Origin: Leptolyngbya sp. BL0902
GTDB lineage: Bacteria > Cyanobacteriota > Cyanobacteriia > Phormidesmidales > Phormidesmidaceae
Assembly: GCF_016403105.1 (NCBI RefSeq)
Contig: NZ_CP046156.1
Location: 1 to 64,000, forward strand
Length of the DNA: 64,000 nucleotides
Reading direction: 5' to 3'
The position numbers were made by a program, and so were the translations under genes. This document shows, piece after piece, positions 8,759 to 17,221 of the stretch (the first letter of the stretch is position 1; the number at the start of each line of letters is the position of its first letter). The notes below the pieces were generated by a model. It had not been told where the DNA came from. It searched no databases and saw nothing but the letters and a program-made list of their open reading frames with translations.

Positions 8759-10354
8759 ATGCCACCGTTGGAGCAGTGGGGCGAATTAGCGGCTTCTCCC
8801 GTTGGCCCACCGTTGATGTCGGTGGTCGATTGCCAACCCCTGGATCGACCGCTCCTAGTGCAACACCTAACCCGCTGGGCAACGGTGTTAGGCAAACTCC
8901 CGGTCTACCTCGTCAATCCCGGCTATGACCAGGTTCAGCAGGTGACGGAAGCCCTGCCGTTGGGTGTAAAAACGATACCTGCCCCATGGGGTGAATCGCC
9001 TATCGCCTCGATGCAGGCGTTACCCTGGCTGGTGGCTCACCCGTTTACTGTCCAGGGCATTGTGGTAATCGAGGGTCTGGATGTGGAAGCGCATCGATAT
9101 CCTCTCCAGAATTTGTTTGAGCATCTACGGCTCTCCGAACACCCCTGTTATCTGGTGTTTGTTGGCGAACAGCCGACGGTTCCTGTGGGCCTGCACGGCA
9201 TGGTTCAGGCCTTTGAGATGGGCTACCCCAACTCCAGTCAGGTGAGGGAGGTGCTGGGTGATTTGGCCAGCCAGGGACAATTCGATCCTGCGTTTCTCGA
9301 CCCCCTAGACGCCCTGGTGAGGGCCGCTCAAGGTCTGAGTTGGGGCGAACTCCATAGCGTGGTGCCCCGTGAAGCGGCGTTGAGTACATCGGGTACTGAC
9401 CTGGCCCAACGCCTCTTGGCCTACAAGGTGGCGAAACTGCGAGGTCGAGGGCTAGAGTTCATCGGTGAACCCGATGTTCCTGAAGCCGCAGGGCTAGATT
9501 TGCTCAATGCTCGCCTCGAGCACATCACGGCCTTACTTGACCCAGCCGCCGCTCAGCATAACCTCCAATTCCCTAACGGCATGGTGCTGTGGGGTCTACC
9601 GGGCACGGGAAAATCCCTCAGCGCCAAGCTGGCGGCCAAGACACTGGGGGTGCCCCTATTGAGTGCCGATTGGAACGGGCTGCGGGGCGCGACCCCCACC
9701 GACAGTCTGGCCAACCTACGCTTTTTGCTCGATACCGCCGAGGCGATGGCCCCCTGTGTGCTGTACTTTGATGACTTTGACAAAGGGTTTGCAGGCTGGG
9801 ACACCGACATCACCGCCAAGCAATGCGCTCAGAAGCTGCTGACCTGGATGCAGGAACACACCGCTCCGGTGCTAACCTTGGCCACCGTGAACCGTCTGGG
9901 GATGCTGCCTGTGGAACTCCAGCGTCGATTGCCAGAGGTCTTTTTCTTCGACTTGCCCCACGACGGGGCACGCTACGACCTCTTCTACCTGCATCTGGCC
10001 AAATACTTTCCTGCGTTTCGTCACAGCCCCTCGGAGCCGTCCCCCTTTACCGATGAGCAATGGCGAGACCTGCTGACGGCCTATCGGTTGTGCATTCCTG
10101 ACGAAATCGGTAATGCGGTGAGGCGAGTGGCGGAAGCGTGCTTCTATCAACAGCACCAAGACGGACTCAGTGGCCATCCGCTGGAGCTACGGTTTGACCA
10201 CCTCCTCGCCCAACGGGAAGCCTTCACCCCGGCCCTGGTGCGAGAGGAAGGGGCGATGCTGGAGATTCGCAACCAGGCGACCTACGCCAAGCCCGTCAGC
10301 AGCCCGGACACCTCTCGGTTTGCCCGACCTAAGCAGACCTTGTTTGGGGATTAG
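8759..10354 (+). CDS. AAA+ ATPase of the Ycf46 type
   Basis: The 531-residue protein has a poorly defined N-terminal region followed by an AAA+ module. Walker A is GLPGTGKS (near residue 280), the Walker B strand is LYFDDFDKGF (near 335), sensor 1 is LTLATVN and the arginine finger region is LQRRLPEVFFFDLP. This matches cyanobacterial Ycf46/Slr0374-like ATPases in size and layout. The usual Walker B Asp-Glu pair reads Asp-Asp here, which could lower ATP hydrolysis. It may be the first element gene or the last chromosomal one. A terminator for the opposite gene lies just downstream. Confidence 0.8.
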   Translation: MPPLEQWGELAASPVGPPLMSVVDCQPLDRPLLVQHLTRWATVLGKLPVYLVNPGYDQVQQVTEALPLGVKTIPAPWGESPIASMQALPWLVAHPFTVQGIVVIEGLDVEAHRYPLQNLFEHLRLSEHPCYLVFVGEQPTVPVGLHGMVQAFEMGYPNSSQVREVLGDLASQGQFDPAFLDPLDALVRAAQGLSWGELHSVVPREAALSTSGTDLAQRLLAYKVAKLRGRGLEFIGEPDVPEAAGLDLLNARLEHITALLDPAAAQHNLQFPNGMVLWGLPGTGKSLSAKLAAKTLGVPLLSADWNGLRGATPTDSLANLRFLLDTAEAMAPCVLYFDDFDKGFAGWDTDITAKQCAQKLLTWMQEHTAPVLTLATVNRLGMLPVELQRRLPEVFFFDLPHDGARYDLFYLHLAKYFPAFRHSPSEPSPFTDEQWRDLLTAYRLCIPDEIGNAVRRVAEACFYQQHQDGLSGHPLELRFDHLLAQREAFTPALVREEGAMLEIRNQATYAKPVSSPDTSRFARPKQTLFGD

Positions 10355-10394
10355 GTTTGGGTCAGGTGCGATGGGCTGAAGAGAGCTTTGCCTA

Positions 10395-10422
10395 GAAAAA
10401 AGGAGCGACCAAAGCCGCTCCT
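10395..10422 (-). terminator. intrinsic terminator between convergent genes
   Basis: AGGAGCG (10401-10407) pairs perfectly with CGCTCCT (10416-10422) around an 8-nt loop. A run of six A on the plus strand precedes it, which is a U-tract for minus-strand transcripts. It therefore terminates the CAAD gene and probably also blocks read-through from the AAA+ gene. Confidence 0.8.
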
Positions 10423-10453
10423 GAATGGATGGTGTTGAAGGGTGAATGACGGT

Positions 10454-10876
10454 CTAATGCCCCAAGACCTGCGTTTTCCAGGTTTGGAGCGTTTGGTTGA
10501 GTTCCTGACGACGCTCAGCGGTCAGTAGGTGTTGAACGACAAACCCACCGACATAGCCCAGGCCAATCAGTTCCAACATCGGCTGCATCAAGGGAATGCC
10601 GTTGATGGCTTCGAGCAGGGCCAGAGCCAGTTTAAGTACAATCACCGCTGCAACCAGGGCCGCGACGACCGTGATCTGCGAGCGATACTGCATGACCCAT
10701 TCGTTAGCCTGATTGGGCAGGGCTGTCAGCCGTTCAACGGTGTGGCTCCAGTCGGTAGACGGGTTGGACGGGGCAAGCGCATCGACCCCAGATTCAGTGG
10801 TGCCGTGGTCGGGTTGAGGATTCGGGTTCACGGCCTCCGTGAGGCGAATGGGCCGTTGTTTCTGAGTCATGGTCAT
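10454..10876 (-). CDS. CAAD-domain membrane protein
   Basis: The 140-residue product has a polar, Pro/Asn-rich N-terminal half and then two hydrophobic helices (ITVVAALVAAVIVLKLALAL and MLELIGLGYVGGFVVQHLL) followed by a basic C-terminal helix. This is the CAAD domain, known from cyanobacterial aminoacyl-tRNA synthetases and thylakoid proteins such as CURT1. Here it stands as a short independent protein, as in many cyanobacterial CAAD proteins. It marks the organism as a cyanobacterium. Membrane attachment is likely; the partner is unknown. Confidence 0.85.
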   Translation of the reverse strand: MTMTQKQRPIRLTEAVNPNPQPDHGTTESGVDALAPSNPSTDWSHTVERLTALPNQANEWVMQYRSQITVVAALVAAVIVLKLALALLEAINGIPLMQPMLELIGLGYVGGFVVQHLLTAERRQELNQTLQTWKTQVLGH

Positions 10877-10934
10877 GGGTATCTCCTCGGGTTGAAGGTT
10901 TGATTTCAGCTTAGGCAGGGGTGTTCACGCTGAC

Positions 10935-11034
10935 CTCTGACCTAAGTCAGAGATGGCGTCCGCCTGGGAATCGTCCAACGGGCTTGACGCCATCTCCCCT
11001 CGTTTGGGCGATAGCCCACCCTTTTGACGCCATC
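10935..11034. repeat. cluster of inverted and direct repeats downstream of the polymerase gene
   Basis: CTCTGAC/GTCAGAG (10935-10952) forms a hairpin. GATGGCGTC (10953-10961) is complementary to GACGCCATC at 10985-10993 and again at 11026-11034. The perfect palindromic stem TGGGC-GATA-GCCCA lies between at 11005-11018. The cluster could be a terminator array, an operator or part of an origin. Confidence 0.5.
11005..11018 (-). repeat. GCGATAGC hairpin motif
   Basis: TGGGC and GCCCA pair perfectly around GATA. It lies 15 bp beyond the polymerase stop and 129 bp before the CAAD gene start. Confidence 0.6.
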
Positions 11035-12883
11035 ACTCCCCGGCCCAACTGTGCCCGATTTGAACATCCACCTCGATGGGGATGGGGGCAATCAGGGGTT
11101 GGGCGGCGGCGGTCATCACCTGAACCAAGGTCTGGGCGAGGGTGGGGGCGAGGTCTTCTCGGACTTCTAGGACAATCTCATCATGGACGACCATCAAGAG
11201 GCGTACCTCGGCATTGAGGTGGGGCACCAGGGCGACCAAGGCCCGCTTAACCATGTCGGCGCAGGTGCCTTGAACCGGGGCATTGATCCACTCGGTAAAG
11301 TCTGGCTTATCGCTCCACTGCCGCACTCGGCCTAGCAAGGTTTTGGCATGGCGCAGGCCATCCTGGCGATAAAGCTGGCGCTTGCCCTGGCGGTGCCACT
11401 GGGCCACCCCGGTAAAGCGCTGGAAGTAGCGTTTGTGCAGAGCTAGGGCATCCCGGTGGCTGAGGATGAGGCCGTATTGCAGTTGGGCTTCAAGCTGGAG
11501 TCGAGCTGCACTCATGCCGTAGATTAAGCCAAAGTTGATGGCCTTACCGAGTCGCCGTTGGTCAGGCGTGACCTGCTTGGGGGGAATGTCGAGCAACAGC
11601 GCCGCCGTCATGCGGTGAACGTCCTGACCTGTGCGGTACGCCTTCAGCAGCAGCGGGTCTTGGGTGATCTTGGCGGCAATCCTCAACTCGATTTGAGAAT
11701 AGTCGGCCTTGACCAATCGGTGTCCGGGTCGAGCGACAAAGCATCGCCGGATGGCGGGGTCGTGGGGCACGGTTTGCAGGGCCGGGTTGCGACAGCTCAA
11801 GCGTCCGCTGCGGGCGGCGACCTGTTGAACCTGGGGGTGCAGCCGTTGGGTAATGGGGTGCTTGTGCCTGGGTAATCCGTCTAGGGTATCGAGCACCTTA
11901 GCGAGGTGTCGCCATTCCAGCAGGTGGGGCAGGGCCGGATGACGATCCACAACCCGAATGATGGTGCGCTGGTCGGTGGCTTTTAATGTGAGTCCCTGTT
12001 CGGCCAAGGTCTTGAGCACCTGCTGGCTAGAGCCTGGATTGAGGCCGAAGACCTTGGGTTCGCTAGGCAGTAGGCTGATTTGGGTGCGGGTTTCAAAGCC
12101 CAGGGCGTGGTGAAATTGGGTGAGGGCCGCTTGCTTCTGGTGTTGAAACGTCGTTACGGCTTGCGCGAAGCGGTCAGGGTCAAGGGCCATGCCGTTGAGT
12201 TCCATCAAGGCGGTGGCCGGGATGCAGGCCGACTCCAGGTTGGCGATATGCCGAAACCGGGCGGTGTACTGAGTGGAGGCTTGTCGGAGGCGTTGGGCCA
12301 GGGGTTGGCGCAGGGCCAGACTATAGGCGGCGTCCCAGGCGGCGTACTGGAGTTGCCTTTGGCTTAGATCCGGCTGCGAAAAGTTACTGACTTGTTCAGA
12401 CTTGTCGAGGTCAACGCCCAGCAGTTCTTGGACAATGGCGGCGAGGCTCGACTTGACCTTGAGTCCCGCATTCAGCACCTTGTGGGCCAAGTAAGCATCA
12501 AAGAAGGGGCCGTGCAAAGGAAGGCCGCTGGTGGCGAGCATCTGCCAATCAAATTTGAGGGTATGGCCCACCTTCAGGGCAGGACTGGCGAGGAGGGTCT
12601 TGAGGGCGTGTGTCTCGCCAACGGTCCAAAGGTCAATGACCAGAGTCGGCATCCCCGCCGTGGCGATTTGCACCAGGCGCACCTGGTCTTGATGCGGGTC
12701 AAGACCTGTGGTTTCGGTATCAATGCCGAGGACTTTGCGAGTCAGGCGGTGGGCGACTTCGGTTTCGAGTTGGTGAGTGGTGGTGATGTAGCGCCAGTCG
12801 AGATTCAATCTGGGTGAGTTCGGCTGAGTTTTACGGTTTGCCTGATAGGCCAGCGTAGTGTCGTAGCTATAAAAATCGCTCAT
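11033..12883 (-). CDS. family A DNA polymerase with 3'-5' exonuclease
   Basis: The 616-residue enzyme resembles the Klenow part of DNA polymerase I and lacks the 5' nuclease domain. The proofreading domain is complete: GIDTETTG (Asp55, Glu57), HTLKFDWQ (Asp112) and YAAWDAAYS (Tyr180, Asp184). Polymerase motif A is KADYSQIELRI (about residue 392), motif B is RLGKAINFGLIYG (about 446) and motif C is VVHDEIVLE (about 564). All catalytic residues are present. It is about 350 residues shorter than a chromosomal PolA and is clearly a second, dedicated polymerase. It is divergent from the ParM-type gene, and a GGCGATAGCC motif lies 29 bp upstream of its start. Confidence 0.93.
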   Translation of the reverse strand: MSDFYSYDTTLAYQANRKTQPNSPRLNLDWRYITTTHQLETEVAHRLTRKVLGIDTETTGLDPHQDQVRLVQIATAGMPTLVIDLWTVGETHALKTLLASPALKVGHTLKFDWQMLATSGLPLHGPFFDAYLAHKVLNAGLKVKSSLAAIVQELLGVDLDKSEQVSNFSQPDLSQRQLQYAAWDAAYSLALRQPLAQRLRQASTQYTARFRHIANLESACIPATALMELNGMALDPDRFAQAVTTFQHQKQAALTQFHHALGFETRTQISLLPSEPKVFGLNPGSSQQVLKTLAEQGLTLKATDQRTIIRVVDRHPALPHLLEWRHLAKVLDTLDGLPRHKHPITQRLHPQVQQVAARSGRLSCRNPALQTVPHDPAIRRCFVARPGHRLVKADYSQIELRIAAKITQDPLLLKAYRTGQDVHRMTAALLLDIPPKQVTPDQRRLGKAINFGLIYGMSAARLQLEAQLQYGLILSHRDALALHKRYFQRFTGVAQWHRQGKRQLYRQDGLRHAKTLLGRVRQWSDKPDFTEWINAPVQGTCADMVKRALVALVPHLNAEVRLLMVVHDEIVLEVREDLAPTLAQTLVQVMTAAAQPLIAPIPIEVDVQIGHSWAGE

Positions 12884-12911
12884 GGGAGTTAGAAAAACAA
12901 CCGCCTCCTAG

Positions 12912-12921
12912 GGCGATAGCC
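12912..12921 (-). promoter_or_regulatory. GCGATAGC hairpin motif upstream of the polymerase gene
   Basis: GGC-GATA-GCC lies 29 bp upstream of the start codon of the minus-strand DNA polymerase gene, in the 150-bp divergent region shared with the actin gene. Confidence 0.5.
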
Positions 12922-13035
12922 GTCATCGCAGGTTAGATCTTTGGGCTGGAATTTCGGCTTCAAACTCTCCTATTGGATAGAGGCCATGCGTAATTTTGAT
13001 TAGCTAGCGTCAGAGAGACGATAGTTGGAGTGACT

Positions 13036-14217
13036 ATGCCACGCACGGCTAAACCCCACTTCATCCTGGCCGTTGACTTTGGGGGCTCAAGCACCAAGAT
13101 TTTTTATCAGCATCGTTCGAGCCAGCCTCAACTGTTCACGATGCCGCCGGAAGCGATCATTGTGAATAGGGACACGTTAGATCAACATGCGAATACCTTG
13201 ACAGGCCGAATCGCTCAATCCTCTGGCTTCAGCTCGTTTTGTTGGACGCAGCTTTTGGATCACAAAGGCCAACCCGACGAGAGCAAGATTGGTGCGGTGG
13301 GCCACCTCGGTGCGGATATTGCGCTGTACAACACGCTCAACGTGACCAAGAACGAAAAGGCCTTCTACAAACTGCTAGGGGCGGTTTGGGTGATTCAGCA
13401 AAGGTTAATCGAGGAAGGCTACAAGATGCCGGATGACTTTGGTGTCGCCGTTCGCTGCTTATTGCCTTCGGATGAGGCTAGTTTTGTCGGTGACTTTCAG
13501 CGTCGCGTGATATCGGCCTTTGAGCAAGGCTTTATGACCCCAACCGGAATCCTTCAACCTCAGCTTTGGAGTTTTGAATGTCAGCCGGAAGGATTGGGAG
13601 TGGCTCGCTCATTTCTGAAGGAGCATCCTGAACATCGAGATGCGACGGTGTTTATGCTCGGCCATCGCAATGCCACGGCGGTGCTGATTCGAGGGGGAGA
13701 ACCTAAAACGCTCAGGACATCAAATCTGGGGTTTAGAGTGTGCCTTGATATGCTCCATGGAGCCCATGGGGTCTCTACCGAACGATTGATGGAAGTCGCC
13801 TTCGAGGCCCGCCTGAAAGACGACTTTTACCCCTACTATCGCGTCACCTCCTACAGTGACCCTGATCTGAAAGAGAAGGCAGGTCGAGAGCTATGCCAGG
13901 GGTTCAGTAAAGCGAACCATGCCTACTGTGCACGGCTGAAAAACTGGATTGACAATATGCTCTCAGACGATAAATCCACGGCCATTGTCTTCTGTGGTGG
14001 CGGCGTCAATGCGCTGGGGCCATTGCTTGAAGACTGTCGGCCTGACCTAGAACAATACGTTGACTACGGCATCGACATTCCAGAGTCGATTGAGGTCAGG
14101 CCAGAGTACGTCAATCGCCTCGAAGATGTTTACAGCGCATTTGAGGGGATGCGAGCAGAGTTTAAGTTTCCTAAGCCTAAGTCTTTCCAATCATCAGAAT
14201 CGCAACGAGTTGGCTAG
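13036..14217 (+). CDS. ParM/StbA-like actin ATPase
   Basis: ParM-type actins polymerise to push plasmid copies apart at division. The product (about 393 residues) has the phosphate-1 loop AVDFGGSSTKIFY near its start, a second phosphate loop around VFMLGHRNATAVLI, and the adenosine motif VFCGGGVNALGP near the C-terminus. I prefer the ATG at 13036 because GGAG ends 5 bp upstream of it; an earlier GTG is in frame. It is followed by a small gene (ParR-like by position) and a P-loop ATPase on the same strand. Its actin fold is clear; which DNA site it serves is not shown. Confidence 0.85.
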   Translation: MPRTAKPHFILAVDFGGSSTKIFYQHRSSQPQLFTMPPEAIIVNRDTLDQHANTLTGRIAQSSGFSSFCWTQLLDHKGQPDESKIGAVGHLGADIALYNTLNVTKNEKAFYKLLGAVWVIQQRLIEEGYKMPDDFGVAVRCLLPSDEASFVGDFQRRVISAFEQGFMTPTGILQPQLWSFECQPEGLGVARSFLKEHPEHRDATVFMLGHRNATAVLIRGGEPKTLRTSNLGFRVCLDMLHGAHGVSTERLMEVAFEARLKDDFYPYYRVTSYSDPDLKEKAGRELCQGFSKANHAYCARLKNWIDNMLSDDKSTAIVFCGGGVNALGPLLEDCRPDLEQYVDYGIDIPESIEVRPEYVNRLEDVYSAFEGMRAEFKFPKPKSFQSSESQRVG

Positions 14218-14254
14218 GTTTAATCATTTGTGCTGTTGATAGGTGTGGTTCATC

Positions 14255-14710
14255 ATGGCTAAATCTGATTCTCAAATTCGGCTACGTTCTAGGACACATT
14301 TAGAAGCGCTTGTTTTTGATCATCTCAAGCAGACCGACGATAGTATTTCTGTTCAAGGCGCTAAAGCGATTACAGCCTATTACCTCGCTGAAATGGCGTA
14401 TCAAGTTGACCCCAAGTTAGAAGATCCAAAGCTGCGCATGGCGGTGCTTGAGTCTATCCATGAGCTAGAGGCTCGAATCAACCTCATTAAATCCTTGTTC
14501 CCTGACCTAGTTCCGACACCGTTATCGACTCAGGCCATGGAGCCACCTCGCTTCAATCCTGGCCAACCAAGGCTTCAGGTGGTGCCAGATCCTGACCCAC
14601 GTGAGGCCCGACCCGACAAGACTGACTCAAGCCCGACATCAGCCGTAGAGATTGATACGTCAGATACGCCCTGGGCTGGGCTCACGATTATCAGCGACAA
14701 AGAAGCTTAG
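14255..14710 (+). CDS. small protein after the actin gene, possible ParR-type adaptor
   Basis: The 151-residue product begins MAKSDSQIRLRSRTHLEALVF, a basic strand-helix start compatible with a ribbon-helix-helix DNA-binding domain. It continues with helices (LRMAVLESIHELEARINLI) and ends in a disordered Pro/Asp-rich tail. Plasmid actins are normally followed by a small DNA-binding adaptor that links filaments to the centromere, and this gene is in that position. A GTG at 14243 is an alternative start. The function is inferred from order and composition. Confidence 0.6.
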   Translation: MAKSDSQIRLRSRTHLEALVFDHLKQTDDSISVQGAKAITAYYLAEMAYQVDPKLEDPKLRMAVLESIHELEARINLIKSLFPDLVPTPLSTQAMEPPRFNPGQPRLQVVPDPDPREARPDKTDSSPTSAVEIDTSDTPWAGLTIISDKEA

Positions 14711-14725
14711 CATTCGAGGTTATTG

Positions 14726-16210
14726 ATGAAAACCACTGCCCAGCTTAAAGAAACTCAAACGGTGCCTGACCTGCCTCCCTTTCCTTCGATTCATATCATT
14801 GATTCATTCTCAGGCGGAAAGGGCAAATCTACGTTCAGCCGATTCTTGGCCCATCACCTTGAGTACAACGAGTTCAATGGTGTCTTGTTTGATGCAGACC
14901 TCAAGACCACCGATGGGTCGGTGAAGGGCAATATCAGTCCCATCTACCCTGAGACGATTGATTTCGATATTCGCACCGAACTAGGCTACGGATTTTCTAA
15001 GGCCAATAAGCAGATCATGGACTGTTTAAGGTCTGGGTTAAATGTCTTTCTCAACTTGCCGGGGTCAAGTTTTGAGTTTTCGTCGGCCTGGTTGCGGGAT
15101 AGTAACTTATTGGATGTTCGTCTCAAGCTGTCTGGAACGGATGATATCTATGAGGCGGTTGAGCCAGAGCCGTTCCAAGATTTGACGGCGGGTGCCTTGG
15201 CGGGGGAGCCTTCCTCTTTACTCAATCTAGTCTCCAACCAGCCGACTTTGGAGGATTTGATGGAGGGCAAGCAGCCTCGCATTCACCGCTGGCATTTGAG
15301 TGGCTGCACCGAGACCGATGGTCAGGAGTTTATGGCCGCGGTTCGCTACTACGACCAGTTGTGTCCTGGCCGCATCCATCACATCCTGGTGCGCAATGAG
15401 GCGCTGCTGCCCAGTTCGTTGCGCATCGACTGGGAGCCTCTGTATGCGGTGGAGGGACTATCGGATTTGGTTTGCCGGAATGATATTTATACCGTTGACT
15501 TTCCTCGACTGGCCCAACCTGAAGTCGATATCCTCAATCGAGAAAAGCTGACCTACGCCGCCGCCATGGCCCGCCAAGACCTAACGACGACCAGTCGAGG
15601 CCGCCTCTATCGGTTCTTGAGGGACACCACGATTCGGATAGCCGAGTCTGGTTTGATGGACAACTTGGTCGAACTGACCACGATGAAGCCAGCCGAAGCC
15701 TACCACCCATCCAACTTCAAGATAGGCACTCGTCCGTTCAAAGCTCAGCCCAAAGCTCAGCCTGAGCCTAAACCTGAGTCCGAGTCTAACCCTGAGTCCG
15801 AGTCTAAGTCTGAGTCCGAGTCTAAACCTGAGCCTAAATCTGAATCCGACGCTAAGCCCAAAGTTAAGTCTGAGTCTAAGCGTAAATCTAGGGCCAAGGC
15901 TAAACCCAAAACTGAACCTAAGTCCAAGGCTAAGCCTGAGGCTAAGCCTGATGTTTCTGTCGGATCTGACGGTCTGAATGCGAGTCTACCCGTCGATGAG
16001 GCTGAGGACAGGCGTGGTATGTATCAAGCTGAAAATGGCGATTGGATGGATAACCTGTCAGACCCGGAGGACGATTCGCTGACCTACGATGAACTGGGCC
16101 TAGGGGGCGACTATGAAATCGTCGATGCCGATGATCCTGAGAGGCTGATGGCTGAGTCCTCTGATGTCGGTTTAGTTCAGGTCTCCCACTCGAACGGGCA
16201 TCGGGGTTAG
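14726..16210 (+). CDS. ParA/MinD-like P-loop ATPase with a long charged repeat tail
   Basis: The 494-residue product has a deviant P-loop near the N-terminus (IDSFSGGKGKSTFSRFLA) and a following GVLFDADLKTTDGS, where a ParA protein would have its second lysine-aspartate strand. The middle is globular and unknown. Residues from about 340 to 410 are a repetitive tract of Lys, Pro, Glu and Ser, coded by repeated CCTGAGTCCGAGTCTAA-like units, and the C-terminus is acidic. It follows the actin and its adaptor with 15-bp spacing, so it probably joins them in partition or transfer. Confidence 0.65.
   Translation: MKTTAQLKETQTVPDLPPFPSIHIIDSFSGGKGKSTFSRFLAHHLEYNEFNGVLFDADLKTTDGSVKGNISPIYPETIDFDIRTELGYGFSKANKQIMDCLRSGLNVFLNLPGSSFEFSSAWLRDSNLLDVRLKLSGTDDIYEAVEPEPFQDLTAGALAGEPSSLLNLVSNQPTLEDLMEGKQPRIHRWHLSGCTETDGQEFMAAVRYYDQLCPGRIHHILVRNEALLPSSLRIDWEPLYAVEGLSDLVCRNDIYTVDFPRLAQPEVDILNREKLTYAAAMARQDLTTTSRGRLYRFLRDTTIRIAESGLMDNLVELTTMKPAEAYHPSNFKIGTRPFKAQPKAQPEPKPESESNPESESKSESESKPEPKSESDAKPKVKSESKRKSRAKAKPKTEPKSKAKPEAKPDVSVGSDGLNASLPVDEAEDRRGMYQAENGDWMDNLSDPEDDSLTYDELGLGGDYEIVDADDPERLMAESSDVGLVQVSHSNGHRG
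15745..15955 (+). repeat. low-complexity repeat inside the P-loop ATPase gene
   Basis: Degenerate 6- to 12-bp units of the type GAGTCTAAGCCTGAG are repeated in frame, coding alternating Lys-Pro-Glu and Ser-Glu-Ser runs. The tract is probably a disordered linker. Confidence 0.8.
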
Positions 16211-16213
16211 GCC

Positions 16214-17221
16214 ATGGTTCAGACGCAACGACCGACCACGGAAGCCTCCACGCTCCAGGGCTTGATGCAACTCATCGCCCAAGGACGAGACGGTGAACTG
16301 GTGGAGCAAGAGCCACCCGACCCACCAGGGGATGAGCGTTATCACTATGTCCCTGCCCCTCGGGTGCCGCCTGCCTTAGCCGAGCAAGCCCGACAACGGC
16401 TCAAGCAAGAGAAAGCCGCTGCCATTTGGACCCTGTTTCAAGAAGGCTCCCCGGTGTGTCAGGGCTATAATCCGGCAGAACTCGTTTGGGTGCTGCGTCG
16501 GTTGCAGGAACGCTATGAACGACAGCAGCTAGAGTCGGTGGGCGACCACCTGACCCGGTTTGACCTAGCCCTTCAAGATCAAACCCCTGAATTCAAGCAG
16601 ACGGTGTATCAGGTGGCGACGCAATGCGGCGTTGGGCCTGATGATCCGCTGTTTTCGATTCTCTACAGCACGGGCCGATTGGAGGCCTTGTTGCGCCATC
16701 GTCCGGCTGAACTTGAACAAGCCTTTCGAGCGGTGCTCAAAGAAGAATGTGACCAAGCCGTCGCGGTCATCAACGCTTCAGCCGATAGTGCCGTGCAGCG
16801 TCAGCGAGCGAAGATCACGTCCATCTTGAATCGACTCTTGTTGGTGAGTTCGCTGAACTCGTTTCGAGCCGCGTTAAGTGCTGCCAACCTGACGATTGCA
16901 GCCATCAGCGTCCTCGTCGTGGGAGGTGCCTTCTTTGGGCTGGGGCGAACGGTGGGGTACAGCCAACGACCTCCCCTGGTGACGGGCAACGTGCGCCTCG
17001 ACCAAGACCAGGCTGAGGCGCTGCGGTGGGTGATGAGTGAGGAAGGCCAGCAGGCTCAGGAGTTGTGGTCGTGGAACCGCAACCTGGTGCTCAATGGCCG
17101 CTGTCAGCGCCAACTCTCTGAACAGGGCGTGGCCCTAGCCATTGAAGGGGAGGTGGCTGAATCGGGAGCCTGTGCGCTCTGGGTGGTGCCGCCTGAGCAG
17201 CGTACCTTCAGAGGCGACTAG
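16214..17221 (+). CDS. hypothetical membrane-anchored protein
   Basis: The 335-residue product has a helical cytoplasmic part (for example VWVLRRLQERYERQQLESVG) and one membrane segment near residues 226-245 (LTIAAISVLVVGGAFFGLG). A C-terminal domain of about 90 residues would be on the other side of the membrane, with three Cys (GRC, GACA and similar). It starts 3 bp after the ATPase gene and reads in the same direction, so it belongs to the same operon. A membrane anchor for the partition/transfer complex is a reasonable guess, but no family is recognised. Confidence 0.65.
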   Translation: MVQTQRPTTEASTLQGLMQLIAQGRDGELVEQEPPDPPGDERYHYVPAPRVPPALAEQARQRLKQEKAAAIWTLFQEGSPVCQGYNPAELVWVLRRLQERYERQQLESVGDHLTRFDLALQDQTPEFKQTVYQVATQCGVGPDDPLFSILYSTGRLEALLRHRPAELEQAFRAVLKEECDQAVAVINASADSAVQRQRAKITSILNRLLLVSSLNSFRAALSAANLTIAAISVLVVGGAFFGLGRTVGYSQRPPLVTGNVRLDQDQAEALRWVMSEEGQQAQELWSWNRNLVLNGRCQRQLSEQGVALAIEGEVAESGACALWVVPPEQRTFRGD

